From contig NZ_CP045725.1 of the NCBI RefSeq assembly GCF_009646095.1, positions 2,976,001 through 3,040,000 of the forward strand: 64,000 nt of DNA, in the 5' to 3' direction. Numbering within the stretch: the first letter of the stretch is position 1; each line of letters starts with the position of its first letter. This document shows positions 8,569 to 21,357 of the stretch, in pieces. The notes beneath the pieces are model-generated. The model saw only the letters and a program-made list of their open reading frames with translations, was not told the DNA's origin and did no database searches. This DNA comes from Raineyella fluvialis (GTDB lineage Bacteria; Actinomycetota; Actinomycetes; Propionibacteriales; Propionibacteriaceae). The translations under genes and the position numbers were made by a program.

Positions 8569-8574
8569 TAGGCT
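8569..8574 (+). promoter_or_regulatory. Candidate -10 box for aspS
   Basis: TAGGCT about 41 bp before the GTG of aspS, giving a short leader that contains the GGAAGGA ribosome binding site at 8603-8609. Confidence 0.4.
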
Positions 8575-8615
8575 GGGCTGCCGTACGCCCCCGACCGCCC
8601 CTGGAAGGACCACCT

Positions 8616-10439
8616 GTGATTCGTACCCATGACGCCGGCACCCTGCGCGCCGCGCACGCCGGTCAGACCGTCACCCTCGCGGGTTGGGTGGCACGTCGAC
8701 GTGATCACGGCGGGGTGGCGTTCATCGATCTCCGTGACGCCAGTGGGGTCGCCCAGGTGGTCGTCCGGGACGAGATCCTGCAGTCGTCGGGCGCGCACGA
8801 CCTGCGCAACGAGTTCTGCATCGCCGTGACCGGCGTCGTCGAGGAGCGCCCCGAGGGCAACGCCAACCCCGACCTGCCGACCGGTGAGATCGAGGTCGCG
8901 ATCAGCGAGCTCGAGGTGCTCAACCCCGCTGCACCGCTGCCGTTCCAGATCGACGAGCACGTGAGCGTCGGCGAGGAGGCGCGGCTCAAGTACCGCTACC
9001 TCGATCTGCGTCGGCCGCAGCAGGCCAAGGCCCTGCGGCTGCGCTCGAAGGTCTCCCAGGCCGCCCGCCGGGTGCTCGACGCGCACGACTTCGTCGAGAT
9101 CGAGACCCCGACGCTGACCCGCTCGACGCCCGAGGGCGCTCGGGACTTCCTCGTGCCGGCGCGTCTCGCTCCCGGCTCCTGGTACGCCCTGCCGCAGTCC
9201 CCGCAGCTGTTCAAGCAGCTGCTGATGGTCGCCGGCATGGAGCGCTACTACCAGATCGCCCGCTGCTACCGCGACGAGGACTTCCGTGCCGACCGCCAGC
9301 CGGAGTTCACCCAGCTGGACATCGAGATGAGCTTCGTCGACCAGGACGACGTCATCGCGCTGTCGGAGCAGGTGATGGCCGCGATCTGGAAGCTCATCGA
9401 CGTCGACCTGCCGACCCCGTTCCCGCGGATGACCTACGCCGACGCGATGGACAAGTACGGCTCGGACAAGCCGGACCTGCGCTTCGACCTGCAGATCACC
9501 GAGATGACCGAGTACTTCAAGGACACCACCTTCCGGGTCTTCCAGGCCGCCTACGTCGGTGCCGTCGTGATGCCCGGCGGCGCCTCGCTGCCGCGGCGCC
9601 AGTTCGACGCCTGGCAGGAGTGGGCGAAGCAGCGCGGGGCCAAGGGCCTGGCGTACGTCACTGTCGGCACGGACGGCACCCTGGCCGGCCCGGTGGCCAA
9701 GAACATCACCGACGCCGAGCGTGAGGGCCTCGCCGCCGCGACCGGGGCGAAGCCCGGCGACGCGATCTTCTTCGCCGCGGGCGGCCGCAAGTCCTCCCAG
9801 GAGCTGCTGGGAGCGGCGCGGCTGGAGATCGGACGCCGGACCGGGATGATCGACGAGAACGCCTGGAGTTTCCTGTGGGTCGTCGACGCCCCGCTGTTCG
9901 AACCCACGTCCGAGGCCGTCGCCGCCGGTGACGTGGCGGTCGGCGAGGGTGCCTGGACCGCCCTGCACCACGCGTTCACCTCGCCCAAGCCGGAGTCGAT
10001 GGACACCTTCGACACCGACCCTGGGTCCGCCCTGGCGTACGCGTACGACTGCGTCTGCAACGGCAACGAGATCGGTGGCGGCTCGATCCGTATCCACCGC
10101 CGCGACATCCAGCAGCGTGTCTTCGCGGTGATGGGGATCGGTGAGGAGGAGGCGCAGGAGAAGTTCGGCTTCCTGCTCGACGCGTTCAAGTTCGGCGCCC
10201 CGCCGCATGGCGGCATCGCGTTCGGCTGGGACCGGATCACCGCGCTGCTGTCCCACAGCGAGTCGATCCGCGACGTGATCGCGTTCCCGAAGTCCGGCAA
10301 CGGGTACGACCCGCTGACCGGCGCCCCGGCGCCGATCACGGTGAAGCAGCGGCGGGAGGCCGGTGTGGACTCCAAGCCGAAGGCCAAGGGCGCCGCCTCG
10401 GACGCCCCGCAGCCGCAGAAGGCGGCCACCGCCTCCTGA
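8616..10439 (+). CDS. aspS: Aspartyl-tRNA synthetase
   Basis: Class II synthetase that charges tRNA-Asp. The 607-residue protein is the bacterial type: an N-terminal OB-fold anticodon domain ([20 protein letters not shown]), the catalytic core with [24 protein letters not shown], motif 2 ([20 protein letters not shown]) and motif 3 ([14 protein letters not shown]), and an inserted GAD domain around 290-410. Whether it is discriminating or also makes Asp-tRNA-Asn cannot be told by eye. A GGAAGGA ribosome binding site precedes the GTG start. The C-terminus ends in an Ala/Lys/Pro-rich tail of about 25 residues. rarA follows 49 bp later from its own promoter. Confidence 0.97.
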   Translation: MIRTHDAGTLRAAHAGQTVTLAGWVARRRDHGGVAFIDLRDASGVAQVVVRDEILQSSGAHDLRNEFCIAVTGVVEERPEGNANPDLPTGEIEVAISELEVLNPAAPLPFQIDEHVSVGEEARLKYRYLDLRRPQQAKALRLRSKVSQAARRVLDAHDFVEIETPTLTRSTPEGARDFLVPARLAPGSWYALPQSPQLFKQLLMVAGMERYYQIARCYRDEDFRADRQPEFTQLDIEMSFVDQDDVIALSEQVMAAIWKLIDVDLPTPFPRMTYADAMDKYGSDKPDLRFDLQITEMTEYFKDTTFRVFQAAYVGAVVMPGGASLPRRQFDAWQEWAKQRGAKGLAYVTVGTDGTLAGPVAKNITDAEREGLAAATGAKPGDAIFFAAGGRKSSQELLGAARLEIGRRTGMIDENAWSFLWVVDAPLFEPTSEAVAAGDVAVGEGAWTALHHAFTSPKPESMDTFDTDPGSALAYAYDCVCNGNEIGGGSIRIHRRDIQQRVFAVMGIGEEEAQEKFGFLLDAFKFGAPPHGGIAFGWDRITALLSHSESIRDVIAFPKSGNGYDPLTGAPAPITVKQRREAGVDSKPKAKGAASDAPQPQKAATAS

Positions 10440-10475
10440 GTCGTCGTCGCGTTCGGGTTCCCCGGTGCCCGCGGA

Positions 10476-10481
10476 TAGACT
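10476..10481 (+). promoter_or_regulatory. -10 box of a leaderless transcript for rarA
   Basis: TAGACT ends 7 nt before the ATG at 10489, with no ribosome binding site in between. It supports the ATG as start and an independent promoter after aspS. Confidence 0.5.
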
Positions 10482-10488
10482 CATCCGG

Positions 10489-11877
10489 ATGAGTCAGGAC
10501 CTGTTCGGGGAACCCGTCGACGAGACCGTCCGCGCAGAGCGCGGGGGGACCTTGAGCTGGGCGGGCAACGGGCAGCAGCCCCTCGCGGTGCGCCTGCGCC
10601 CGCGGACCCTGGACGAGATCGTCGGCCAGGACCACCTGCTCACGCCGGGGTCACCGTTGCGCCGGCTGGCGGCGGGCGAGCCGGGTTCGGTGTTCCTCTG
10701 GGGGCCGCCGGGCGTCGGCAAGACGACCATCGCGGCGGTCGTGTCGCGCTCGACCAACCGCCGGTTCGTCGAGATCTCGGCGGTCACCGCCGGGGTGAAG
10801 GACGTGCGTGCCGAGTTGGACACCGCCAAGCGGGAGCTCGCCCGCGGCAATCCGACGGTCCTCTTCGTCGACGAGGTGCACCGGTTCTCCAAGGCCCAGC
10901 AGGACGTCCTGTTGCCCGCGGTGGAGAACCGCCTCGTCACGCTCATCGCCGCGACGACGGAGAATCCGAGCTTCTCGGTCATCTCACCCCTGCTCTCGCG
11001 TTCGCTGCTGCTGACGCTGAAGCCGCTCACGGACGAGGGGGTCGGAGCCCTCCTGGACCGGGCACTGACCGACGACCGCGGGCTGCGGACCCCGGACGGG
11101 GGACCGTACGCCTTGGCGGCGGACGCCAGGGCGGCCCTGCTGCAGATGGCCGGTGGCGACGCGCGGCGGGCCCTCACCTATCTCGAGGAGGCCGCTGCGG
11201 GCGCGACCGCGCGGGGTGGCGACACGATCGACCTGCCGGCCCTGGAGCAGGCCGTGGACCGGGCCGCGGTGCGCTACGACCGCGCCGGGGACCAGCACTA
11301 TGACGTGATCAGTGCGTTCATCAAGTCGATCCGCGGCTCCGACGTCCAGGCCGCCCTGCACTACCTCGCCCGGATGCTGGAGGCGGGGGAGGACCCCCGG
11401 TTCGTCGCGCGACGGCTCATCATCTCCGCCAGTGAGGACATCGGCATGGCCCAGTCCTCTGTCCTGCAGACCTGTGTCGCGGCCGCCCAGGCGGTGCAGC
11501 TCATCGGCATGCCCGAGGCCAGGATCACCCTGGCCCACGCCACCGTGGCCTGCGCGATGGCGCCGAAGTCCAACGCCGCCTACCTCGGTGTCGCGCGGGC
11601 CTTGGAGGACATCCGGACCGGGAAGGGCCGATCGGTCCCGCCGCACCTGCGTGACGCCCACTACCAGGGGGCGGCGGCCCTCGGCCATGGCAAGGGGTAC
11701 CTCTACGCCCACGACGCGCCGCACAGTGTTGCCCGCCAGCAGTACCTGCCCGACGACCTCGTCGACGCCGAGTACTACACGCCGACCCGCAACGGGGCCG
11801 AGGCAGCCCTGGCCGACCGGCTCGCCGTCCTCGAGGAACTCCTCGGCAAACACCGGCCGCGAGCCTCGCAGGGCTGA
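10489..11877 (+). CDS. rarA: Replication-associated recombination protein A (AAA+ ATPase)
   Basis: RarA/MgsA is a clamp-loader-like AAA+ ATPase acting at stalled replication forks. The 462-residue protein has the family layout: an N-terminal segment ([20 protein letters not shown]), Walker A (GPPGVGKTT), Walker B (LFVDEVHRF), sensor 1 (ATTENPSF) and the tetramerisation/C-terminal region ([35 protein letters not shown]). The ATG at 10489 is chosen because similarity begins just after it and a leaderless -10 box precedes it; upstream in-frame sequence is only Arg/Pro-rich shadow. It ends convergent with the unknown gene at 11896, with an inverted repeat between them. Confidence 0.95.
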   Translation: MSQDLFGEPVDETVRAERGGTLSWAGNGQQPLAVRLRPRTLDEIVGQDHLLTPGSPLRRLAAGEPGSVFLWGPPGVGKTTIAAVVSRSTNRRFVEISAVTAGVKDVRAELDTAKRELARGNPTVLFVDEVHRFSKAQQDVLLPAVENRLVTLIAATTENPSFSVISPLLSRSLLLTLKPLTDEGVGALLDRALTDDRGLRTPDGGPYALAADARAALLQMAGGDARRALTYLEEAAAGATARGGDTIDLPALEQAVDRAAVRYDRAGDQHYDVISAFIKSIRGSDVQAALHYLARMLEAGEDPRFVARRLIISASEDIGMAQSSVLQTCVAAAQAVQLIGMPEARITLAHATVACAMAPKSNAAYLGVARALEDIRTGKGRSVPPHLRDAHYQGAAALGHGKGYLYAHDAPHSVARQQYLPDDLVDAEYYTPTRNGAEAALADRLAVLEELLGKHRPRASQG

Positions 11878-11902
11878 GGGATCGCCTCTGAGGCCTCAGC
11901 CC
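11871..11902. terminator. Inverted repeat between convergent genes
   Basis: GGGCTGAGG (11871-11879) and CCTCAGCCC (11894-11902) form a perfect 9-bp stem with a 14-nt loop across the rarA stop and the stop of the convergent gene. No U-tract follows; actinobacterial terminators often lack one. Probably serves both directions. Confidence 0.5.
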
Positions 11903-12693
11903 GGGGACGGTGCCACGAACTCCACGGCGCTGTCCGTCGACGCCTGCAGCCAGGACCGGATCGCGTCGACACTCGTCGGCGCTCGTCCGGGCATCACCGG
12001 CGCGGCCGCAAGATCGACCAGGTGCTCCAGCACCATCCCGGCGTCGCGCCAGGGGGTGACGTAGAGCTCGCCGGCCGGGACGAGGGCCGGGTCGGCCCCG
12101 AAGAAGCGGCGCAGCGGACGGTGGCCGAGCGTCGCGAACTCGAGGAACCAGCACTGCGGGACGTACGGCGCGCCCTCGTCAGCCGGGTCGACACCGACCC
12201 GGATCACCAGGCCGGCCTCCCGGTACTCGGCCATCGGGGTGTCCTCGACCGTGAGAAGAGTCCAGCCGGCGGCGGCGAGCCGCTCCCGCCAGTCCTCGGG
12301 GGCCCGCTGGGGCGGCGTGGCGCCGTCCTCGAGCTCGCCCGTCCATGCGAATCCCGGCAGGACGGCGGGCCAGGCCAGCAGCCCGACGCGCTTGTTCAGT
12401 TCGACCAAGGCTGTCGCCACGCTGATCCCCTCCATCCCGAGGACGTCGGCCAGTTGCGCCGCATCGGGGCCGGTGAGGTGGAAGCTCTGGGAGTCGTGCA
12501 GCCGCCAGAACGACACCAGCCAGGACCGGGCGCGTGGCCAACCGCCGATGCTCTCGGGGCTGGGCACGGGCGGGAGGTGCCGGAGGACGCGGATGTTCAG
12601 CCCGTCGGCACGTCGCCGGTGGACGGCGGAACAATCGCGGTACGCACCGCGTTCCCACTGGGAGAAGTTCTCGGTCCATGGGTGGCTCGCCAT
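11896..12693 (-). CDS. Uncharacterised 265-residue protein
   Basis: I do not recognise a family. The product is acidic and soluble, with no signal peptide or membrane segment. It has a Trp-rich N-terminus (ASHPWTENFSQWERGAYRDC), a middle with SWLVSFWRLHDSQSFHLTGP and LGMEGISVATALVELNKRVG, and a C-terminal half with LLTVEDTPMAEYREAGLVIR and VPQCWFLEFATLGHRPLRRF. No catalytic motif stands out. The ATG at 12693 is supported by a TAGAGT box 8 nt upstream. It is single-transcribed, convergent with rarA and divergent from the alaS operon. Base composition resembles its neighbours, so transfer is not suggested. Confidence 0.6.
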   Translation of the reverse strand: MASHPWTENFSQWERGAYRDCSAVHRRRADGLNIRVLRHLPPVPSPESIGGWPRARSWLVSFWRLHDSQSFHLTGPDAAQLADVLGMEGISVATALVELNKRVGLLAWPAVLPGFAWTGELEDGATPPQRAPEDWRERLAAAGWTLLTVEDTPMAEYREAGLVIRVGVDPADEGAPYVPQCWFLEFATLGHRPLRRFFGADPALVPAGELYVTPWRDAGMVLEHLVDLAAAPVMPGRAPTSVDAIRSWLQASTDSAVEFVAPSPG

Positions 12694-12701
12694 GGGTTCA
12701 C

Positions 12702-12707
12702 ACTCTA
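12702..12707 (-). promoter_or_regulatory. -10 box of a probable leaderless transcript for the unknown gene
   Basis: On the minus strand TAGAGT ends 8 nt before the ATG at 12693, without an obvious ribosome binding site. Confidence 0.4.
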
Positions 12708-12741
12708 TTGGCTGCGTGCGGGGGATGGCTGAGCCGGGCTG

Positions 12742-12747
12742 TAGGGT
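12742..12747 (+). promoter_or_regulatory. Candidate -10 box for the alaS operon
   Basis: TAGGGT about 46 bp before the first gene of the operon. The leader carries a ribosome binding site ACGGAGG (12781-12787) and a small inverted repeat with CTGTT/AACAG arms flanking GAATTC (12754-12770), which could be an operator or hairpin. Confidence 0.4.
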
Positions 12748-12793
12748 CAACCCTGTTGAATTCGAACAGTACTGTCTCTTACGGAGGTACCTG

Positions 12794-13177
12794 ATGACCG
12801 TCGGTGGCATCGCCGGACTGCTCGCGGCCGTGGCCGCCCTGCTCCTGGTGGCTTTCCTCGCCCGCCCGCTGCTCAAGCTCGCGCGGGTCCTGGAGGAGGT
12901 CCGGCTGGTGGTGCGCGACTTCGGGCATTCGCTGGTGCCGATCATGACGGAGCTGCGTGGCACGGTCGTCGCGGCCAACTCCGAGATCGAGAAGGTCGGG
13001 GTGATCACCGAGGACGCCTCCCGAGTGGCTGCCAATGCCACCACCCTCACGCGCAACGCTGCGGAGCTGACCACCCTGTTCCGCGCGACCGTCGGCGGGC
13101 CGTTGGTCAAGGTCGCCGCGTTCAGCTACGGCGTGCGTGCCGCGGCCGGGCGCCGGAGCAAGGCGGGGGTCCGATGA
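12794..13177 (+). CDS. DUF948 family membrane protein
   Basis: Small 127-residue protein with one N-terminal membrane helix (GIAGLLAAVAALLLVAFLA) and a long amphipathic, probably coiled-coil region (EVRLVVRDFGHSLVPIMTEL onward) ending in a basic tail. This is the DUF948 pattern, common just upstream of alaS in actinobacteria and of unknown function. The ATG at 12794 follows ACGGAGG. It overlaps the next gene by 4 bp and leads an operon running to the aro genes. The start is certain; the role is not. Confidence 0.8.
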   Translation: MTVGGIAGLLAAVAALLLVAFLARPLLKLARVLEEVRLVVRDFGHSLVPIMTELRGTVVAANSEIEKVGVITEDASRVAANATTLTRNAAELTTLFRATVGGPLVKVAAFSYGVRAAAGRRSKAGVR

Positions 13178-13388
13178 TGGCGGGTCGGGCACGAAGCGCG
13201 ATGTGGTTCGTGATCGGCGCGGCGGCGAGCGCCGTCGTCGTCCTGGTGGGGCGCCGCGTGATCGCGGCGAGCCAGGACACTCCCGCACTGGAGCGCGTGA
13301 ACGCGTTCATCACTGACGTACGGCGGGCCTCCGCCGAGCGCGAAGCGGAGATCCGCGACGCGCTGAACCTGCCTGAGGAGGGCGACGA

Positions 13389-13392
<4 letters not shown>
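13174..13392 (+). CDS. Small single-pass membrane protein of the alaS operon
   Basis: A 72-residue protein with one hydrophobic segment (AMWFVIGAAASAVVVLVG, about residues 9-26) and a charged C-terminal helix rich in Arg and Glu (RRASAEREAEIRDAL). It overlaps both neighbours by 4 bp (ATGA) and so is translationally coupled between the DUF948 protein and alaS. Small membrane proteins at this position are common in actinobacteria, with unknown function. It might work with the DUF948 protein; that is only suggested by adjacency. Confidence 0.75.
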
Positions 13393-16048
<2,656 letters not shown>

Positions 16049-16052
<4 letters not shown>

Positions 16053-16543
16053 GCCTGCGTCCCGGCGTACGACTCGCCCTCGACTGGGGCGACGCCCGCA
16101 TCGGCGTGGCGGCCTGTGATCCGGCCGCCACGCTCGCCTACCCGGTGAGGACCGTCCAGGTCCGCAGGGACGAGGTCGCCGCCGTCGGCGAGATCCTCGC
16201 CCTCGTCGAGGAGTACGGGCCGCTTCTCGAGGTGGTGATGGGGCTGCCGCGGACACTGAAGGGCAAAGAGGGTCCGGCCGCGCAGAAGATGCGCCAGCGG
16301 GCCGCCGTGCTCCGCCGCCGCCTGGCCCCGTCCGTGAGTCTGCGGCTGGTGGACGAACGGATGACCACCGCAGCCGCCACCCGCGACCTCCATGCCGCTG
16401 GGCGCAACACCCGCTCCCAGCGGTCCGTCATCGACCAGGCCGCCGCCGTGGCCATCCTCGACTACGCGCTGTCCGCCGAGCGCTCCACCGGCGAACCCGC
16501 CGGGGAGCTCGTGCCGGTGCCCGACCAGGGAGACCCCCGATGA
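16049..16543 (+). CDS. ruvX: Putative pre-16S rRNA nuclease / Holliday junction resolvase YqgF
   Basis: A 164-residue RNase H-fold protein of the YqgF/RuvX family, implicated in 16S rRNA 5'-end maturation and, in older work, Holliday junction resolution. Acidic active-site motifs are visible: ALDWGDARIGVAACD near the N-terminus, VVMGLPRTL with the central strand, RLVDERMTT, and the C-terminal DQAAAVAIL. Length fits a typical 140-170 residues. It overlaps alaS and mltG by 4 bp each, the alaS-yqgF-mltG-aroE order conserved in actinobacteria. Confidence 0.92.
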
Positions 16544-17673
16544 GCCATTTCCTCGACGGACCCGACGAGCCGGGCCCGCGTCGGGCCCAGCGTGCCAAGG
16601 AGAGGCGCGGATCGCGCCGGGCCGGGGTGATCCTTGCCCTGGTGACGGTCATCGTCCTCGTCGCGCTCGTCGGCGGCGGATGGTACGCCGCGGGTGTCCT
16701 CGGCCTTCGCGCGCCCGACTACAGCACCTCCACGACCGCAGGGCCCCCCGTGGCCGTCAAGATCCCCAGCGGGGCAACCCTGAAGGAGATGGGTCAGATC
16801 CTCGCCGACAAGGACGTGGTCAAGTCCGAGGCAGCCTTCGTCAAGGCGGCCAAGGCGAACAGCAAGGCCTCCGGGATCCAGTCCGGCGACTACCGGCTGA
16901 GCACCCACCTTCCCGCCTCCCAGGCGGTTGACGCGATGCTCGATCCGAAGAACCGGGCCGCCAAGCAGATCACCCTGCGTGAGGGGCTGAGCCTGGCCAA
17001 GCAGCTGGACAGCATCGCCGAACAGAGCGCCCTGCCGCGCCAGCAGTTCGCGGACCTGGCCAAGGACCCGGCCTCCGTCGGAGCCCCTGCCTATGCCAAG
17101 ACGCTCGAGGGCTATCTCTTCCCCGACACCTACCAGCTCGGTGACACCACCACCGCGAAGCAGATCCTCGTCGCGATGGTGGACGAGTACAAGCAGGCCG
17201 CCGGGCAGGTGGGCCTCGAGCAGGCCGCGACGGCCCTGCACCACACCCCCGCCGAGGTCGTCGCCGTCGCCTCGGTCGTCGAGGCCGAGGCGCGCACGCC
17301 CGCTGACCGCCCCAAGGTCGCCCGCGTCATCTACAACCGGCTCGACCGGGGCATGCCGCTGCAGATGGACTCCACCGTCAAGTACCTGACCGGGCTGGAC
17401 GGCAAGGTCACCACCACCGACAAGGAGCGGGCACAGGACAGCCCGTACAACACCTATCTCCACCCCGGGCTCCCGCCGACGCCGATCGACGCCCCCGGCA
17501 AGGCGTCCCTGGAAGCGGCCGCCCACCCGGCGGACGGGCAGTGGCTCTACTTCGTCACCGTCAATCTCGAGACGGGGGAGACCAAGTTCGCCACCACCCT
17601 GGCGCAGCACAACCAGTACGTCACGGAATTCCAGTCCTGGTGCACCGCCAACAAGTCGAAGGGGCTGTGCTGA
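16540..17673 (+). CDS. mltG: Endolytic murein transglycosylase MltG
   Basis: Membrane-bound lytic transglycosylase thought to release newly made glycan strands from peptidoglycan synthases. The 377-residue protein has a basic cytosolic N-terminus, one membrane helix (AGVILALVTVIVLVALVGGG, about 28-47), a LysM-like region (VKIPSGATLKEMGQILADKD) and the catalytic YceG domain with the conserved Glu in SVVEAEA, then RVIYNRLDRGMPLQMDSTV and SPYNTYLHPGLPPTPI. ATGA coupling with ruvX sets the start, and the stop overlaps the ATG of aroE by one base. Confidence 0.94.
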   Translation: MSHFLDGPDEPGPRRAQRAKERRGSRRAGVILALVTVIVLVALVGGGWYAAGVLGLRAPDYSTSTTAGPPVAVKIPSGATLKEMGQILADKDVVKSEAAFVKAAKANSKASGIQSGDYRLSTHLPASQAVDAMLDPKNRAAKQITLREGLSLAKQLDSIAEQSALPRQQFADLAKDPASVGAPAYAKTLEGYLFPDTYQLGDTTTAKQILVAMVDEYKQAAGQVGLEQAATALHHTPAEVVAVASVVEAEARTPADRPKVARVIYNRLDRGMPLQMDSTVKYLTGLDGKVTTTDKERAQDSPYNTYLHPGLPPTPIDAPGKASLEAAAHPADGQWLYFVTVNLETGETKFATTLAQHNQYVTEFQSWCTANKSKGLC

Positions 17674-18503
17674 TGGCCGGTCATTGCTGTGCCGTGCTCG
17701 GATCGCCCATCCGACACTCGCTGTCCCCGGTCCTGCACCGGGCGGCGTACGAGGCCCTCGGCCTGACCGGCTGGTCGTACGAGGCGCACGAGGTCGACGA
17801 CCACCAGTTGGCGGACTTCGTGGCCGGCTGCGGCAGCGACTGGGTGGGACTCAGTCTCACCATGCCGCTCAAGGAGGCGGTGCTGGAGCTGGGCCGGCCC
17901 AGTGAGGGTGCCCGCGTCGTCGGCGCTGGCAACACGCTGATCTTCGACCATGCCCGGGGCTGCCACCGGGTCGAGAACACCGACGTCACCGGGATGACCG
18001 CCGCGCTGACCCGGGCCGGGGTCGCCCATGCCCGATCCGCCCTCGTCATCGGTGCCGGCGCCACCGCCCGGTCCTCGCTGGCGGCGCTGGCGCCGCTCGG
18101 GGTCCGTACGATCACCGTGATGGCCCGCTCCGCCGAGCGGGCCCACGCGAGCCTGGATGACGTGGCGGCGCACTTCGGGCAGCGGCTGACAGTGGTGGAC
18201 TGGGGCGAACTCCCGGCCGAGGCTCACGACGTGACCGTCGCGACGACCCCCGCCGCCGTCGAGCCCGACGTCGCCGCCCGGATCGCCGCCGCCTCACCGG
18301 TGGTGTTCGACATCATCTACCACCCATGGCCGACCGTCCTCGGGGACGCGGCGTCGCGGGTCCCGGGGTGCACCGTGCTGGACGGCATGGATCTGCTCGC
18401 GCATCAGGCCGTGGACCAGGTACGGCTGATGACCGGCCACGACGTGCCGGTCGAGGTGCTGCTGTCTGCGGGTCGGTCGGCCCTCGCCGCCCGGGTGGAG
18501 TGA
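17673..18503 (+). CDS. aroE: Shikimate dehydrogenase
   Basis: Reduces 3-dehydroshikimate to shikimate with NADPH in aromatic amino acid synthesis. The 276-residue protein shows the substrate-binding motif [20 protein letters not shown] at residues 9-28, the catalytic Lys in LTMPLKEAV, a Rossmann motif [15 protein letters not shown] and a C-terminal [16 protein letters not shown]. The start ATG at 17673 overlaps the TGA of mltG by one base. aroC follows 16 bp downstream, so these genes form a shikimate block at the end of the alaS operon. Confidence 0.93.
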   Translation: MAGHCCAVLGSPIRHSLSPVLHRAAYEALGLTGWSYEAHEVDDHQLADFVAGCGSDWVGLSLTMPLKEAVLELGRPSEGARVVGAGNTLIFDHARGCHRVENTDVTGMTAALTRAGVAHARSALVIGAGATARSSLAALAPLGVRTITVMARSAERAHASLDDVAAHFGQRLTVVDWGELPAEAHDVTVATTPAAVEPDVAARIAAASPVVFDIIYHPWPTVLGDAASRVPGCTVLDGMDLLAHQAVDQVRLMTGHDVPVEVLLSAGRSALAARVE

Positions 18504-18519
18504 TGAGAGAGTAACCCCC

Positions 18520-19715
18520 ATGGTGCGTTGGTTGACTGCCGGAGAATCCCACGGTCGGGCCCTGGTGGCCGTGCTGGAGGGGATGCCGTCCCACATCAGG
18601 GTGACGTCGCAGGACATCGCCGATTCCCTGGCCCGGCGTCGACTGGGCTATGGGCGTGGGGCCCGGATGAAGTTCGAGGCCGACCAGGTCACCATGCTCG
18701 CCGGCGTACGACTGGGCGAGACCTTGGGGTCGCCGGTGGCGATCGAGGTCGGCAACACCGAGTGGCCCAAGTGGGAGACCGTCATGTCGCCCGATCCCGT
18801 CGACCCCGGTGTCGTGGCCGCCCAGGCGCGCGGGGCCAAGCTGACTCGTCCGCGCCCGGGCCACGCGGACCTCGCCGGGATGCAGAAGTACGACTGGGAC
18901 GAGGCCCGGCCGCTGCTGGAACGCGCCTCGGCCCGGGAGACCGCCGCCCGGGTGGCGCTCGGCCGGGTCGCCGCGAACTTCCTCGAGCAGGCGTACGGCA
19001 TCACCATCCTGTCCCACGTCGTCGAGCTCGGCCCGGTCAAGGCCCCGGCGGGCCTCTTCCCGACCATCGCCGACCTCCCGCTGATCGACGCCGACCCCGT
19101 GCGCTGCGCCGACCCCGACACGTCGGCGCGGATGATCGCCGAGATCGACGCCTGCCAGCAGGAGGGGGACACCCTGGGTGGTGTCGTCGAGGTCCTCGCC
19201 TGGGGCGTCCCGGCCGGCATCGGCTCGCACGTGCACTGGGACCGACGCCTGGACGCGCGGCTCGCCGCTGCCCTGATGGGGATCCAGGCGATCAAGGGGT
19301 CGAGGTCGGCGACGGCTTCGACCTGGCCCGGGTCCGTGGTTCCCAGGCCCACGACGAGATCGCCCCCGGACCCGAGGGCATCCACCGGCTCTCCCAGCAC
19401 GCTGGCGGCACCGAGGCCGGCATGTCCACCGGCGAACTGCTGCGGGTCCGGGCCGCGATGAAGCCGATCGCCACGGTTCCGCGGGCCCTGCGCACCCTCG
19501 ACACCACCACCGGCGAACCCGCCGTGGCCCACCACCAGCGCTCCGATGTCTGTGCGGTGCCCGCCGCCGGCGTCGTGGCCGAGGCGATGGTCGCCCTGGT
19601 GCTCGCCGACGCGTGCCTCGAGAAGTTCGGTGGTGATTCGGTCGCCGAGACCCGGCGCAACTACCAGTCCTACCTCGCCGACGTCGCCTCCCGCGGGCTG
19701 GCGGTCCACGAATGA
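18520..19715 (+). CDS. aroC: Chorismate synthase (single-base frameshift)
   Basis: Converts EPSP to chorismate using reduced FMN. The reading frame starts at 18520 ([20 protein letters not shown]) and runs normally to IQAIKG, where four Gs (19296-19299) stand for an expected five. The rest ([20 protein letters not shown] to LAVHE, ending 19715) continues one frame over. Restoring one G gives 398 residues, the normal length, with conserved [27 protein letters not shown] and [20 protein letters not shown]. As chorismate synthase is needed by the adjacent aroE/aroKB pathway, I infer a sequence error rather than a dead gene. The end overlaps aroKB by 4 bp. Confidence 0.92.
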
Positions 19716-21343
19716 GCGCCGCTCGGCTGGCCCGGCCGCTGATCCTGATCGGCGCCCCGGGCGCCGGCAAGACGACCGTCGGGCACCTGCTCGCACAACG
19801 CCTCGACTGTGACTTCATCGACGTCGACGACGTGGTCGAGGAGCGGATGGGACGCTCCGTCCGCGACATCTTCGCCTACGACGGCGAGGCCGCCTTCCGC
19901 GAGGTCGAGAGTGCGGTCACCCTCGACCTGCTCGACCGCGGAGCGGTGATCAGCCTCGGCGGTGGCGCACCGATGACGCACTCGATCCAGGAGGGGCTCG
20001 TCGGCCACACCGTGGTGTGGCTGGAGGTCGCGGCGGGCCGCGCGGCCGACCGCGTCGGACTGAACGTCGCCCGCCCGCTGCTGCTCGGCAACGTCCGGGG
20101 CCGGCTGCGCGCCCTGCTCGAGGAGCGCCTGCCCACCTACGCGGCGCTCGCCACCTACCGGGTGGACACCGATTCCCGCACGCCCGACGAGGTGGCCGAC
20201 GCCATCCTCGACTACGTCCACAGCGAGGTCCTTCCCGGCCTGCCGGGCCCCGAGCGCCGAGCGGCCTCGACCGCGATCGAGGTGCACACCGACGACCCCT
20301 ACGTCGTGCAGGTGGGGCCGGGGGTGCTGGACCAGGTCGGGTCACTGGCCGGCGATACCAGCCGGGTCGCGATCCTGCACCCACCCACCCTGCGTCATGT
20401 CGCTCGCCGGGTGGCGGGCCAGGTCACGGGCGAGACCTTACTGATCGAGCTGCCCGATGGTGAGGCGGCCAAGACCGTCGCCGTCCTGACCGACTGCTGG
20501 GACCGGCTCGCCGCCGCGGGCTTCACCCGTTCGGACCTCGTCATCGGTCTGGGCGGCGGTGCCACCACGGACCTGTCCGGCTTCGTCGCCGCCTCGTGGC
20601 TGCGTGGCGTACGGTTCCTCAACCTCCCGACGACCGTGCTGGCGATGGTCGATGCCGCCGTGGGTGGCAAGACCGGGATCAACATCGGGGCCGGCAAGAA
20701 CCTCGTCGGGGCCTTCCATGAGCCGATCGGCGTGCTCTGCGACACCGATCTGCTGCGCACCCTGGATCGGCGCGAACTGAGGTCCGGGATGGCCGAGGTG
20801 ATCAAGTGCGGCTTCATCGCCCACCCGGAGATCCTCGACCTGGTCGAGAGTGACATGACGGCCGCCCTGACCCCGGCCAGTGAGCTGCAGACCGAGGTGA
20901 TCCGCCAGGGCATCGCCGTCAAGGCCCGCGTCGTGGCGGGGGACCTGCGGGAGCGGACCAGCACCCCCGATCACGTCGGCCGCGAACAGCTGAACTACGG
21001 CCACACCCTGGCCCACGCGATCGAGCAGCGGGAGCACTTCCGCTGGCGCCACGGCGAGGCGATCAGCGTGGGGATGGTCTTCGTCGCCGAGGTCGCGGGC
21101 CGGCTCGGCCTGATCGACGAGGCGCTCGTGTGGCGGCATCGTACGATCCTCGAAGCGGCGGGCCTGCCGACCCGCTACGAGCCCGACGCCTGGCCCGAGC
21201 TGCGCGCCACGATGGCTCTGGACAAGAAGAACCGCGGCACCACGCTGCGCCTCGTCCTGCTGCAGGGACTCGGTGTGCCGGTCATCGCCGAGGGTGTGGA
21301 TGAGGACCTGCTCGCCGAGGCCTACGCCGCGACCTGTCGCTGA
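19712..21343 (+). CDS. aroKB: Fused shikimate kinase / 3-dehydroquinate synthase
   Basis: A 543-residue bifunctional protein. Residues 1-180 are shikimate kinase: P-loop GAPGAGKTT (about 14-22), [18 protein letters not shown] and GGGAP. From about 190 on it is 3-dehydroquinate synthase: [20 protein letters not shown] (NAD binding), [19 protein letters not shown], and zinc-site elements GMAEVIKCG and [11 protein letters not shown]. The linker ([17 protein letters not shown]) is short and there is no stop between the domains. Most bacteria encode AroK and AroB separately; fused versions are known in propionibacteria, supporting that placement. It catalyses steps 2 and 5 of the seven-step shikimate pathway and is translationally coupled to aroC. 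Confidence 0.95.
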   Translation: MSAARLARPLILIGAPGAGKTTVGHLLAQRLDCDFIDVDDVVEERMGRSVRDIFAYDGEAAFREVESAVTLDLLDRGAVISLGGGAPMTHSIQEGLVGHTVVWLEVAAGRAADRVGLNVARPLLLGNVRGRLRALLEERLPTYAALATYRVDTDSRTPDEVADAILDYVHSEVLPGLPGPERRAASTAIEVHTDDPYVVQVGPGVLDQVGSLAGDTSRVAILHPPTLRHVARRVAGQVTGETLLIELPDGEAAKTVAVLTDCWDRLAAAGFTRSDLVIGLGGGATTDLSGFVAASWLRGVRFLNLPTTVLAMVDAAVGGKTGINIGAGKNLVGAFHEPIGVLCDTDLLRTLDRRELRSGMAEVIKCGFIAHPEILDLVESDMTAALTPASELQTEVIRQGIAVKARVVAGDLRERTSTPDHVGREQLNYGHTLAHAIEQREHFRWRHGEAISVGMVFVAEVAGRLGLIDEALVWRHRTILEAAGLPTRYEPDAWPELRATMALDKKNRGTTLRLVLLQGLGVPVIAEGVDEDLLAEAYAATCR

Positions 21344-21357
21344 CCCGGCAGGTCAGC
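21339..21357. terminator. Hairpin between convergent aroKB and aminotransferase
   Basis: GCTGACC (21339-21345) and GGTCAGC (21351-21357) pair perfectly around a 5-nt loop, across both stop codons. Short stem without a U-tract; likely a bidirectional terminator. Confidence 0.45.

Noticed and set aside
18520-19715. aroC as a true pseudogene
   Set aside because: It sits in a coupled aroE-aroC-aroKB operon, and the same type of one-base loss hits nine other genes, including essential ones; sequence error is more likely.
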